Below are positions 7,228-15,119 of a DNA stretch of 29,741 nt, in pieces (within the stretch, counting starts at the first letter, position 1; every line of letters starts with the position of its first letter). Where the stretch lies: positions 1-29,741 of the forward strand of contig CAZRAW010000016.1 in assembly GCA_964598065.1 (NCBI GenBank), written 5' to 3'. The notes under the pieces were generated by a model, which was not told the DNA's origin, searched no databases, and was given only the letters and a program-made list of their open reading frames with translations. The stretch comes from Sulfidibacterium sp964598065. Its GTDB lineage: Bacteria > Bacteroidota > Bacteroidia > Bacteroidales > F082. Both the position numbers and the translations under genes were made by a program.

Positions 7228-8451
7228 TTAAAGAGCCCCCTCATCGTAAGCCTTTTCGCCTAATTCTCCTTCATCGATTCCGATAAGTTCAATTTCCCGT
7301 TTTACCTTCACAGGTGTGATGTAGTTGATCAATTTCAACATCAGCAAAGTGAATATGAAAGCATAAGCAGCTGCAAGTACTACGGCGATTAATTCTTTAA
7401 TAAAGAATGCTCCGCCACCGAAAAACAGGCCGTTGGCGCCGTGGGGATTCACAGCAGTGGATGCAAACACACCAAGAAGGATAACTCCAAGCACGCCACC
7501 CACACCGTGTACGCCCCAAACATCGAGAGCATCATCCCAGCCCAGTTTGTTTTTCAACTGTACGGCAAGATAGCAAACAGTTCCAGCTGAAATGCCGATA
7601 ACTATGGCAGCCCACAAAGGAACATAACCGGCAGCCGGTGTAATGGTTGCCAAACCGGCCACGGCGCCGGTCATCAGACCGGTGAATTTCGGTTTTTTCT
7701 CCTGGCTCCATTCGATAATCAGCCAGGTAATCGTAGCAAAAGAAGCGGCTACATCGGTATTCAGAAAAGCCAGCGTAGTAACGGAGTCAACACGCAATTC
7801 GCTACCGGCATTAAATCCATACCAACCGAACCAAAGCAAAGCTGTCCCAATGGCTACCAGTGGAATGCTGTTGGGAACTGATTTGGTGTCGATACGTTTT
7901 CCAACATAGATAACGGAAGCCAAAGCGGCAAAACCGGCAATGGCGTGCACCACAATACCTCCGGCGAAGTCAAGAACACCCCATGTGGCCAGCAATCCGC
8001 CGCCCCAAACCATGTGAACGAAAGGATAATAAACGAAAATCTGCCACAAAACCAGGAAAATCAAGTACCCTTTAAAAGTGATCCTGTTGATAAATGCACC
8101 GGTAATCAAGGTTGGGGTTATGATGGCAAACATCATTTGGTAAGCGACAAAAATAAACGTCGGATACTGGTTTCCCCCACCGGCAAACATCTGGTTGAAA
8201 GGAATATCTTTCAAAAAAGCAGCATCAAAGTTTCCAATAATGGCACCGTGGCCTCCACTAAAACATAAAGAATAGCCGAAGCTAATCCATAAAATGGTTG
8301 TAATACCCAACGAAACAAATGTTTGCATCATAATGCCGAGAATGTTCCGCTTGCTGGCAAGACCTCCGTAGAAGAAGGCCAGACCCGGCGTCATCAACAT
8401 AACAAGACTTGTTGATAGAATCATAAAAGTTGTTGTACCAGTGTCTAACAT
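7228..8451 (-). CDS. amt: Ammonium transporter (Amt/MEP/Rh family)
   Basis: 407 residues with the eleven-helix pattern of bacterial Amt proteins. Conduction residues are present: D161 and H169 in 'DFAGGIVVHA' and H315 in 'GVHGVGG' (the twin-histidine pair), the phenylalanine-gate regions 'AYQMMFAIITP' (103-113) and 'WFGWYGFNAGSEL' (207-219). The C-terminal tail 'IGIDEGELGEKAY' resembles the E-G-x-D-x-x-x-H/L-G-E-x-A-Y region of Amt proteins that contacts PII (GlnK). It takes up ammonium across the inner membrane. It follows the TorF-like gene after 26 bases on the same strand, so they are probably cotranscribed. No glnK/glnB gene is next to it, unlike many bacterial amt loci. Confidence 0.95.
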   Translation of the reverse strand: MLDTGTTTFMILSTSLVMLMTPGLAFFYGGLASKRNILGIMMQTFVSLGITTILWISFGYSLCFSGGHGAIIGNFDAAFLKDIPFNQMFAGGGNQYPTFIFVAYQMMFAIITPTLITGAFINRITFKGYLIFLVLWQIFVYYPFVHMVWGGGLLATWGVLDFAGGIVVHAIAGFAALASVIYVGKRIDTKSVPNSIPLVAIGTALLWFGWYGFNAGSELRVDSVTTLAFLNTDVAASFATITWLIIEWSQEKKPKFTGLMTGAVAGLATITPAAGYVPLWAAIVIGISAGTVCYLAVQLKNKLGWDDALDVWGVHGVGGVLGVILLGVFASTAVNPHGANGLFFGGGAFFIKELIAVVLAAAYAFIFTLLMLKLINYITPVKVKREIELIGIDEGELGEKAYDEGAL

Positions 8452-8477
8452 AATTATAAGTTTAAATGAATATTAGA

Positions 8478-9299
8478 TTAAAATGAAATTCCAAAAACAA
8501 AATATATTTTTCCCGACTGTGGGTTTGTTACCAACGAAACCATCAGCGGTAAAGCGTACTTTTCGGTAATTTGAATGGCTTTGGAAGCGGTAAAACCCAA
8601 GTTAACCACACCGAAACCTGTCCCGTAAAAGCCGGATTCTCCTTTGTATCCTGTATAGGAATTGGCTTTTCGTGGCGTAGTAGCGTTAAATCCTATAAAA
8701 GTGTTTATGTCAACGGCTTTTACCTGAAAGGGGTAGTCCAGTTCAATATAGGTCGAATACTGAATACCTGTTTTTTTATTAAAGTCAGGACTTTTCGGGT
8801 CATCTCCAATGCGTGCGGCATCAGCACCGAAAAAGTTGGTTGCGACCAAAACTGTCAACGGAAACTTTTTGGTGCCGTTAAAAGTGAGTGCTCCCTCAAA
8901 AACATGTCCGGTAACATTTTTCCCGTATTTAAAATAGTTGTAGTCACCAAACTCCTCCGGAAAAAAGTAATCGGTTACTGTAACGGTAAACATATTTTTA
9001 GCAAACGACTGGCTCACATGCAAATCAACTTCCTGCGAATGGTTATTCCCTGAAAGGGAAAAAGCTCCCCAAACACCGGCCTCGAAATTTCCGACCCGGT
9101 ATGTAAAAAACGGCTGAATGTTCGGAGCATTTCCTTCAAGTTGCATTCCACGCCAAATATAACGGCTTACCATATCAGCACCCAGATATATATGCGACTT
9201 GCCTGTCTTTGAAATAACTTCATGCCCCGCTGCCAATAAAGAATAAGATGGAATTAGAAACAACACACTCATGATCAATAAAAAGGAAATTTTCTTCAT
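8478..9299 (-). CDS. TorF-like putative outer-membrane porin / beta-barrel protein
   Basis: 273 residues from the ATG at 9299 (an ATG at 9305 is two codons upstream in frame). A signal peptide is clear: MKK, hydrophobic core 'ISFLLIMSVLFLI', then 'SLLAAG' with a likely cleavage site near residues 22-25. The mature protein alternates polar and hydrophobic residues, is rich in Gly/Tyr/Phe, contains 'GADMVSRYIWRGMQLEG' like the TIGR02001/TorF family start, and ends in '...YFVFGISF' with a terminal Phe as in beta-barrels. It should lie in the outer membrane and may let small nitrogen compounds pass; that is inferred from its place just upstream of amt. Its substrate is unknown. Confidence 0.75.
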   Translation of the reverse strand: MKKISFLLIMSVLFLIPSYSLLAAGHEVISKTGKSHIYLGADMVSRYIWRGMQLEGNAPNIQPFFTYRVGNFEAGVWGAFSLSGNNHSQEVDLHVSQSFAKNMFTVTVTDYFFPEEFGDYNYFKYGKNVTGHVFEGALTFNGTKKFPLTVLVATNFFGADAARIGDDPKSPDFNKKTGIQYSTYIELDYPFQVKAVDINTFIGFNATTPRKANSYTGYKGESGFYGTGFGVVNLGFTASKAIQITEKYALPLMVSLVTNPQSGKIYFVFGISF

Positions 9300-9323
9300 A
9301 TACATACATTTTTTAGTTTGTTG

Positions 9324-9354
9324 CAAATATCATGTTTTTGGTACAGCCAATCAA
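9324..9354 (-). promoter_or_regulatory. Predicted promoter of the torF-like/amt unit
   Basis: TTG (complement of 9352-9354), a 20-base spacer, then GATATTTG (9331-9324), seven of eight matches to TAnnTTTG. The box ends 24 bases before the ATG at 9299, so the leader would be about 18 nt. This would allow torF-amt to be transcribed separately from the response regulator gene upstream. Confidence 0.55.
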
Positions 9355-9426
9355 TAGAGGAAATGCGTAAATTTAAGATAGGTAAAAGTTTGAATAAATA
9401 GGAAAAATACCTATTAAAGAAATACC

Positions 9427-10083
9427 TTAAAGTTTAATCATTTTATTTATCAGCGCATATTTCACTATATCCACATTGCTTTTCAGATGTAATTTTCGCA
9501 TAATGTTATTTTTATGAGCGTTTACAGTTCGCACACTAATCATCAGCGTCTCGGCAATCTCGCCATTGGAATAACTTTCGGCCACCAGTTTGATAATCTC
9601 TTTTTCGCGAGGCGAAAGGGAAGTATTGCCTAAGGAAACCAGTTGAGGTCTGCCTATTTGCCCCACATATTCTTTTAAGATAACATTACTGATTTTTTTA
9701 TCGAAATACTCCCCTCCCGCCTGCACCACCCGAATGGCTTTCAACAGCTCATCGCGGGATATTTCTTTGGATAAAAATCCTTTTGCTCCCGCTTTCAGGC
9801 TGTTTACAAAAAAAGCTTCGTTGTTGTACATGGAAAGCATAATTACCTTTACATCAGGAAATTGTTCCGTAATAATGGCACAAATTTCAATTCCGGTTTT
9901 CCCGGGCATACTGATGTCCGACAAAACCACGTCGGGTTGTAGATGCCCAATGGCCTCCAACAGTTCATCGCCATCATTTACTTCCGCCACTATCTTGAGC
10001 ACATCGATTTGATTGAGCAAAGCGTGAAGTCCTTCCCTGAAAAGCCGATGATCATCAGCGAGTATAAGACGAATTTTCTTCAT
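9427..10083 (-). CDS. NarL/LuxR-type response regulator
   Basis: 218 residues in two domains. The receiver (about 3-120) has acidic D10-D11, the phosphoacceptor D56 in 'VVLSDISMPG', S84 and conserved K106 in 'FLSKEIS'. The DNA-binding domain (about 155-216) carries 'LSPREKEIIKLVAESYSNGEIA' split over a helix-turn-helix and 'SVRTVNAHKNNIMRKL', the recognition helix of the GerE/LuxR family. It binds DNA when phosphorylated by its partner kinase. Its ATG overlaps the kinase stop codon by one base (TAATG), so the pair is translationally coupled. Targets are not shown by the sequence; the next transcribed unit on the same strand is torF-amt. Confidence 0.92.
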   Translation of the reverse strand: MKKIRLILADDHRLFREGLHALLNQIDVLKIVAEVNDGDELLEAIGHLQPDVVLSDISMPGKTGIEICAIITEQFPDVKVIMLSMYNNEAFFVNSLKAGAKGFLSKEISRDELLKAIRVVQAGGEYFDKKISNVILKEYVGQIGRPQLVSLGNTSLSPREKEIIKLVAESYSNGEIAETLMISVRTVNAHKNNIMRKLHLKSNVDIVKYALINKMIKL

Positions 10084-11873
10084 TAGATTGGTATTTCGAT
10101 ATCTATTTTAGTTCCATTTCCCGGAGATGTCGTCAGTTCAAAGTATCCGTTGAGCAAATTTACTCTTTCTTTCATATTGATAAGGCCATTCCCTTTATGA
10201 AGTGGCTGGCTGCCGGTATCAAAGCCACAGCCATCATCCTCAAGCGTAAAAAACAGATGTTTTTCAATTTCTTCGAGGCTGAGCTGAATCTGCCGGGCAC
10301 CGGCATGCTTCAATGTATTGTTGATGGCTTCCTGCGCAATACGGAAAAGGTAAATTTCTATTGACTTAGCGTAATGCTCCTGCTTCAGGTCGAGCATCAA
10401 ATGAATTTTTATCGGATGATTATCCATTACCTCTTTACAAAGATTTTGCAGCGCTATGGGCAAGCCAAGCTCTTTCAGCCCCGAAGGCACCATGTTGTTA
10501 GAGATATTCCTGATTTCCTGTACCGTATCCGAAAACAGTTTCATCACCTCCGCCATGGTTGCTTTCATGGCTTCTTTCTTTGTATTCAGTGCACTTTCGA
10601 GTTTCATCTTTCCGGTTAGTAACAGTGGGCCGAGGCCATCGTGTAATTCGCGTGACAGCCGTTGCCGTTCTTCTTCCTGGGCATCAATCACGGAACGCAG
10701 ACGCAATTTTTTCTCTGCCTCCAGCTTGTCAGCCTGTAATTTTAACCGTACCGACATTTCATTAAAAGACCGTGTTAACTCACCGATTTCATCTTTTGTT
10801 TCCACTTCCAACGTGTTTCCGTACTCACCGGCAGCAATTTTTGTAGTTTCAGCCTTTAATTTTTTTATGGGATCGGAGAATTTCCGCGAAAGAAAAGTGA
10901 TGACTGCCGCAGAAATCAATGCAATGAGTAAGCTCAGATAAATGATATTGTCGCGGATGGAATAGATAGGAACCATAGCTTCTTTGGCGTCAATCTCAGC
11001 CAACACTGCCCAGTGGATTCCTGAGAAATTCAAAGGGCTGTAAGCGCTGAGAACCGAAATGTTCCGATAATCTTTGAACTGGGCTTCTCCTGTTATTCCT
11101 TTCAGGGCACGGAAAACACCCGGCGTTTTTACTTTGGTTTTAAAAATCGAATTTTTCAGAAACCGCGAATTGCTTCGCATCAAGTCATCATTTCCCACGA
11201 GATAAACCTCTCCGGTATTGCTCAAGCCATTGTTAGGATTGTTTTCAAACATGATGGCATTAATAGCACCCGGGCGAATTTCGAGTGCCAGCATTTCCAA
11301 AAAATGTCCGGATTGATCAAAAATATTTTTCCCAATAAGCAAAACCGGATGGCCTTTCCCCGGGTTTAAGATCACTTCTTTCACAAACACTTTTTTCTTG
11401 TTTTTCTGAGCCTGCTGAAAGTTCTGTAAAACCTTAATCTCAGCCGGCTGAAGAATTCGATATTTATCAAACGGGCTTCTCAAATTCAGAGAATAAGCTC
11501 TTGTCGTATCATCCAATAACAGAAGGCGCGTATAACAACCGGCATCCTTCAAATAATCAAATAGATACTTACGATATTGATTTAATGGCGATTTGTTTTT
11601 GCGGGTAATGAAATCTTTTCCGGAGACCGCAGCCTCCGACATTATCTTTCGTATTTGCGGCAAACGAGAAATGTTTTCCATATCGCTTATCCTTTGTCGA
11701 AAGAAGCCAATGATTCGGGTTTTTTTTTCCACACGGATAGAAATCAGTTGGTCGAAAGTACGGGAAAGCAAGGCTTCTTTCTCTTTGTAATAGGAATAAA
11801 CCCCGACCGATCCGATAGCAAACAGATTGAGTAACAGAAAATAAACGACCAACTTACGATAAATAGAGCTCAT
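10083..11873 (-). CDS. Sensor histidine kinase (Cache-like sensor, HAMP, HisKA_3)
   Basis: 596 residues. Helix one (about 8-28) and helix two (about 308-328) bracket a periplasmic domain of some 280 residues that looks like a double-Cache small-molecule sensor ('SYYKEKEALLSRTFDQL' start, 'GEVYLVGNDDLMRSNSRF' and 'GIHWAVLAEIDAKEA' late). HAMP follows (about 330-385). The dimerisation helix has phosphoacceptor H411 in 'SRELHDGLGPLL', the NarX/DesK-type H-D-G-L-G signature. The ATPase has the N box 'EAINNTLKHA' (515-524), G1 'DDGCGFD' (546-552) and G2 'GNGLINMKER' (561-570), all intact. It autophosphorylates and drives the response regulator encoded after it. The ligand is unknown; proximity to amt makes a nitrogen signal possible. 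Confidence 0.92.
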   Translation of the reverse strand: MSSIYRKLVVYFLLLNLFAIGSVGVYSYYKEKEALLSRTFDQLISIRVEKKTRIIGFFRQRISDMENISRLPQIRKIMSEAAVSGKDFITRKNKSPLNQYRKYLFDYLKDAGCYTRLLLLDDTTRAYSLNLRSPFDKYRILQPAEIKVLQNFQQAQKNKKKVFVKEVILNPGKGHPVLLIGKNIFDQSGHFLEMLALEIRPGAINAIMFENNPNNGLSNTGEVYLVGNDDLMRSNSRFLKNSIFKTKVKTPGVFRALKGITGEAQFKDYRNISVLSAYSPLNFSGIHWAVLAEIDAKEAMVPIYSIRDNIIYLSLLIALISAAVITFLSRKFSDPIKKLKAETTKIAAGEYGNTLEVETKDEIGELTRSFNEMSVRLKLQADKLEAEKKLRLRSVIDAQEEERQRLSRELHDGLGPLLLTGKMKLESALNTKKEAMKATMAEVMKLFSDTVQEIRNISNNMVPSGLKELGLPIALQNLCKEVMDNHPIKIHLMLDLKQEHYAKSIEIYLFRIAQEAINNTLKHAGARQIQLSLEEIEKHLFFTLEDDGCGFDTGSQPLHKGNGLINMKERVNLLNGYFELTTSPGNGTKIDIEIPI

Positions 11874-11893
11874 GCCACAGTGGTTTCAACTGC

Positions 11894-11901
11894 CAAACCT
11901 A
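11894..11901 (-). promoter_or_regulatory. -7 promoter box (TAGGTTTG) for the kinase-regulator operon
   Basis: Full TAnnTTTG match ending 20 bases before the kinase ATG. The -33 position would fall inside the terminator stem at 11907-11945, and no TTTG is seen there. Confidence 0.45.
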
Positions 11902-11906
11902 ATAAA

Positions 11907-11945
11907 AAAACCTGTAAATTGATAACATATCAATTTACAGGTTTT
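11907..11945 (-). terminator. Strong intrinsic terminator after the cytochrome c gene
   Basis: A perfect 17-bp stem (11907-11923 with 11929-11945) around a five-base loop. On the minus strand it is followed at once by a T-rich tract, 25 bases beyond the cytochrome stop codon. It separates the cytochrome from the kinase operon. Confidence 0.85.
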
Positions 11946-11970
11946 CCAATTGAAACAACTTTTCAAAAAG

Positions 11971-12435
11971 CTATCTCACAATTTTAATATCCTTGGCATC
12001 AGCCATTGTAACCGTACCGTAATTATTTCCCCAGGCATTTAAAATATAATTTACAACAGCCACGGCATCTTTGTGATTATCAACCTGCGGAGGCATGGGA
12101 ATACTGTAGCTAACACCATTTACAGTAACACCCTCATTAGATCCATTCAACACACGAGTAATGGCACCTTTTATATTAGCTTTCAAATAGTCAGAACCTT
12201 TCAGCGGAGGAAAAGCACCGGGAACGCCCATTCCGGTTAACTGGTGACAGACTGCACATTTTTCTCTGAAAATTTTAGCGCCTTCGGGAAACTTAGTGCT
12301 CGCCGGATTATTAGCTGACACATACATGATTTCATTAGAAGTTGTCTTCACCACTTTGTGAGAAATAAAACCAAAAGATGTGCCGACAAAAAAGAGTAAC
12401 CCGGCCATCACTACAATTAAACTAATTTTTTTCAT
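11971..12435 (-). CDS. Class-I c-type cytochrome, exported or membrane-anchored
   Basis: 154 residues from the ATG at 12435; a TTG 21 bases upstream lies inside the predicted -7 box, so it is rejected. The N-terminus is a basic start plus hydrophobic segment ('ISLIVVMAGLLFFVGTSFGFIS', shown here as residues 4-25 in outline) that acts as a signal or anchor. One haem site 'CAVCH' (60-64) follows 'GAKIFREK'; 'GVPGAFPPLKGSDYL' (70-84) and the distal ligand M114 in 'SIPMPP' complete a mono-haem class-I fold. It carries electrons in the periplasm, probably to a terminal oxidase or reductase. No oxidase genes adjoin it, and it has its own promoter and terminator, so it is a single-gene unit. Confidence 0.88.
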   Translation of the reverse strand: MKKISLIVVMAGLLFFVGTSFGFISHKVVKTTSNEIMYVSANNPASTKFPEGAKIFREKCAVCHQLTGMGVPGAFPPLKGSDYLKANIKGAITRVLNGSNEGVTVNGVSYSIPMPPQVDNHKDAVAVVNYILNAWGNNYGTVTMADAKDIKIVR

Positions 12436-12453
12436 TGTTTTCTGTTTTTTCTG

Positions 12454-12461
12454 CAAATGTA
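12454..12461 (-). promoter_or_regulatory. -7 promoter box (TACATTTG) for the cytochrome c gene
   Basis: Full TAnnTTTG match, 18 bases before the ATG at 12435. It argues for that ATG over the TTG at 12456, which falls within the box. No clear -33 element. Confidence 0.5.
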
Positions 12462-12519
12462 AATTATTTTTATTACATTTTCATTGTTGTATTAGAAAGA
12501 GGTATTATTACCATATTTT

Positions 12520-12720
12520 TATGCGGCTTCGGTATTTTCTGTGGCGGACTAAAATAAGGAATTCCAAGCGGCAATCCCCCAAAGGGAAAACAAAATACAC
12601 AAAAAGTCAAAGTTTCGTTGCGCTAAAATATGCCCGACATGACACCAGGTCGGTATTGCAAGCACCTCGCCTCGGACAAGAAGTCCCGACCAGCAGGTTT
12701 GAAAACCAAAGGTGAAAAAT
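12520..12720. other. GC-richer structured island inside a 518-bp gene-free stretch
   Basis: 12436-12953 has no gene that I can support. Most of it is AT-rich, but about 12530-12715 is visibly GC-richer. It holds small stems such as CCGAC/GTCGG (about 12630-12650) and GGAC/GTCC around AAGAA (about 12673-12686), enclosed by ACCT...AGGT (about 12662-12701). A frame on each strand is open through part of it but lacks a credible start or family match. It could be a decayed mobile element, a dispersed repeat or a structured RNA. Confidence 0.35.
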
Positions 12721-12953
12721 ATTAAGTGGAGAGCGAAAGTGAAGGTTCTCTTGTTCCTGTTTTTAACTATTTTTGTTACACCTTTTTTCTGTTAAAAGTG
12801 ATTATTCCGTTTCTGGCATTAACAGTATTTAAGGTTATTTAAACTCAAACAATAAGAATTTTTTATGAAAAGTAAAAAGCAGATATTTCAAACACTTTTT
12901 AACTTCAAATTTTAGGCACTTCGAACTTTATTTCACTTTAGGCATTTTTATCT

Positions 12954-13973
12954 ATGATCCGCATTTTGGAAAATATCTCCTTAAAAAATTTCAACACTTT
13001 CGGGGTGGAAGTAAAAGCCCGTTATTTTGCTGTTATTTCATGCTACGACGAGTTAAGAAGCCTGATTCAGGAAAGAAAACCCGCAGAAAAAAAACTACTA
13101 ATTATGGGCGGCGGGAGTAATTTGCTTTTCACCGGTGATTTTAACGGATTGATTTTACGCAATGAAATAAAAGGTATTGAAATCGTGGAAGAGACTGATC
13201 AACACGTTTTTGTAAAGGTAGGCGGTGGAGAAAGCTGGTCGGATTTTGTGGATTCAACGGTGAGAAAAGGCTGGGGAGGGCTGGAAAATCTCAGCCTGAT
13301 TCCCGGAACGACCGGTGCAGCCCCGGTACAAAACATCGGAGCTTACGGAGTAGAACAAAAAGATGCTTTTGTCAGCCTGGAAGCGTGTAATTTAACAACG
13401 GGCAAAATATGTACGTACAACAGACCGGAATGCAACTTCGGTTACCGCAGCAGCCTTTTCAAAACTGCCGAAAAGGGTAAATGGTGTGTTTTGAATATTA
13501 TTTACCGGTTACAAAAAAAACCGGAATTAAATCTCGGCTATGCACCACTTCGAAAAGCTTTTGAGGATAAACCTTCTGAACAGATCACGATAAAGGCAGT
13601 ATGCGATGCCGTCAAAAATATTCGCCGCTCCAAACTCCCCGACCCGCAAACGTTGGGTAATGCCGGAAGTTTTTTCAAAAACCCGGTGATCGGGAAGGAA
13701 AAATTTAACCGTTTGCAACGGAAATTTCCGAAAATACCTTTTTACCGGCTGAAAAACGGAAACGTAAAAATCCCGGCCGGCTGGCTCATTGAGCAGTGCG
13801 GATGGAAAGGAAAACGGGTGGGCAATGCCGGAGTTCATCACCAGCAGGCGCTGGTCATCGTAAATTTCGGAAGAGCCACCGGAGAAGAAATCCTGCAGCT
13901 GGCCAATGCCATTCAATATGATGTCAGCCAGCAATTCGGCATTGTGCTGGAACCGGAAGTACTCATCCTGTAA
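12954..13973 (+). CDS. murB: UDP-N-acetylenolpyruvoylglucosamine reductase
   Basis: 339 residues, matching the E. coli-type (type I) enzyme. The FAD domain has 'MGGGSNLLFTGDF' (51-63) and 'IPGTTGAAPVQNIGAYGVE' (116-134). Catalytic positions are present: R165 in 'FGYRSSLF', S239 in 'NAGSFFKNP' and E334 in 'EPEVLIL'. It reduces UDP-GlcNAc-enolpyruvate to UDP-MurNAc with NADPH in peptidoglycan synthesis. It stands outside any mur cluster, after a long non-coding stretch, and is followed 56 bases later by the DUF2807 gene. No good TAnnTTTG box is visible; the best is GAACTTTA at 12923-12930 (two mismatches). The octamer TTTAGGCA occurs twice just upstream (12911, 12937). Confidence 0.95.
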   Translation: MIRILENISLKNFNTFGVEVKARYFAVISCYDELRSLIQERKPAEKKLLIMGGGSNLLFTGDFNGLILRNEIKGIEIVEETDQHVFVKVGGGESWSDFVDSTVRKGWGGLENLSLIPGTTGAAPVQNIGAYGVEQKDAFVSLEACNLTTGKICTYNRPECNFGYRSSLFKTAEKGKWCVLNIIYRLQKKPELNLGYAPLRKAFEDKPSEQITIKAVCDAVKNIRRSKLPDPQTLGNAGSFFKNPVIGKEKFNRLQRKFPKIPFYRLKNGNVKIPAGWLIEQCGWKGKRVGNAGVHHQQALVIVNFGRATGEEILQLANAIQYDVSQQFGIVLEPEVLIL

Positions 13974-14029
13974 CTTTTCCCGTTTCTTTCCGTCCTATTG
14001 ACATAATTAAATCCTAAATTTAAAAAATT

Positions 14030-14866
14030 ATGAAAAAGACATTTTATCTTTCCACAAGACTTTTGCCGGCCATTATTGTGCTCTTTTTTGCCGTTCAGCT
14101 TCAGGCACAGATTCGCGGCAACGGCCACATCGAAGAACAAAGCAGAGCCTTAAGCGGGTTTACTGCCATCACCTCCACCGGCTCCGTGGACGTGTATGTA
14201 AAACAGGGTAACGCCTTTTCGGTGGTGGTCAGAGCTGACGACAACCTGCTCAGCTATATCAAAACCGAAGTAAAAAATAACACGCTTATAATTTCTGTTA
14301 CCAGAAATATTTGGAGAGCCAAAACCTTAGAAGTACATATTACCATGAAAAATCTCCAAAAAGTTGTCCTCACCGGCTCCGGGGATTTTTATTGCAAGTC
14401 TCCGTTCACCACACAAAATCTGCAATTTATCCTGACCGGTTCGGGCGATGCAAAAGCTGTCCTCAAAGCAAAAAATGTTCAGGTAAAAGTCAGCGGCTCC
14501 GGAGACGTTGATGTGAGTGGTATCCATGGTAACCTCGGTATCGAAGTGAACGGATCGGGCGATATAACCGCTACCGGCCTGCAATTGGAAACCTGCTCTT
14601 TGAAAGTTACCGGCTCCGGAGGTGTAGAACTCAAAGGCCGTACTGACCAACTGACAATGGTGGTTGCCGGCTCCGGAGATGTAGCGGCCGGCGGACTGGC
14701 AGCCGTTAATGTAAATGCCCACAACACCGGTTCGGGCGATGTGTTTGTCAACGCTATTGATAAATTAGAAGTCTCTCTCTCCGGCTCCGGAGATTTGGGC
14801 TACACCGGCAATCCTGCCGTTTTAAAAGTAAGTGCTGCCGGCTCGGGAGAGGTTTACCGGAAATAA
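14030..14866 (+). CDS. Exported DUF2807 (head-GIN domain) beta-solenoid protein
   Basis: 278 residues. A signal peptide (basic 'MKK', hydrophobic 14-24, 'LQAQ' cleavage near residue 27) sends it out of the cytoplasm. The body is built from nine turns each marked by a GSG(D/G/E) motif at residues 116, 137, 156, 175, 195, 214, 234, 252 and 271, spaced 18-21 residues, most preceded by Thr/Ser/Ala/Asn. An earlier degenerate turn is 'TSTGSVDVYV' (48-57). This periodicity is that of a right-handed beta-helix, as in the putative auto-transporter adhesin/head-GIN family. Function is unknown; extracellular or periplasmic binding is the usual guess. It may be read through from murB, 56 bases upstream. 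Confidence 0.82.
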   Translation: MKKTFYLSTRLLPAIIVLFFAVQLQAQIRGNGHIEEQSRALSGFTAITSTGSVDVYVKQGNAFSVVVRADDNLLSYIKTEVKNNTLIISVTRNIWRAKTLEVHITMKNLQKVVLTGSGDFYCKSPFTTQNLQFILTGSGDAKAVLKAKNVQVKVSGSGDVDVSGIHGNLGIEVNGSGDITATGLQLETCSLKVTGSGGVELKGRTDQLTMVVAGSGDVAAGGLAAVNVNAHNTGSGDVFVNAIDKLEVSLSGSGDLGYTGNPAVLKVSAAGSGEVYRK

Positions 14867-14913
14867 ACTGCCGTTTTATAAATCGTTATGTCAAAGTACT
14901 TTCCAACTTTAAG

Positions 14914-14958
14914 TCTGCCTTGTGCTCTGCTTTGAAGTATCCGGTGAAGGCAGATACT
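14914..14958. other. Two overlapping, mutually exclusive hairpins in a convergent intergenic region
   Basis: TCTGCCTT (14914-14921) pairs with AAGGCAGA (14947-14954); AGTATC (14936-14941) pairs with GATACT (14953-14958). The two share bases 14953-14954, so both cannot form completely. The region lies between the ends of the DUF2807 and sirtuin genes and may serve as a terminator for either. The rest of 14867-15119 shows only a small GTCT/AGAC stem near 15064-15077. Confidence 0.35.
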
Positions 14959-15119
14959 CTAAATTTTAGCCTAATGACGGGTATTCGTTAACTAACGGGG
15001 AATCAGTAAATCAACGGCCTAATTCAAATCAGAAACCTTAATTCAGCTTATCCGGGTTCACCTGTCTCAGCTCAGACGAGAGGCGATATCCAGTGGTGTT
15101 CGATGTTCAAACTAACCTT

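Noticed and set aside
12380..12715. A 111-codon plus-strand frame ending in the GC-richer island
   Set aside because: It starts within the cytochrome c gene on the opposite strand and its product shows no coherent fold. The island is described as non-coding instead.
14370..14850. DNA tandem repeat array in the DUF2807 gene
   Set aside because: The periodicity is at protein level (GSGD every 18-21 residues) with varied codons and unequal unit length, so it is not a DNA satellite or CRISPR array.
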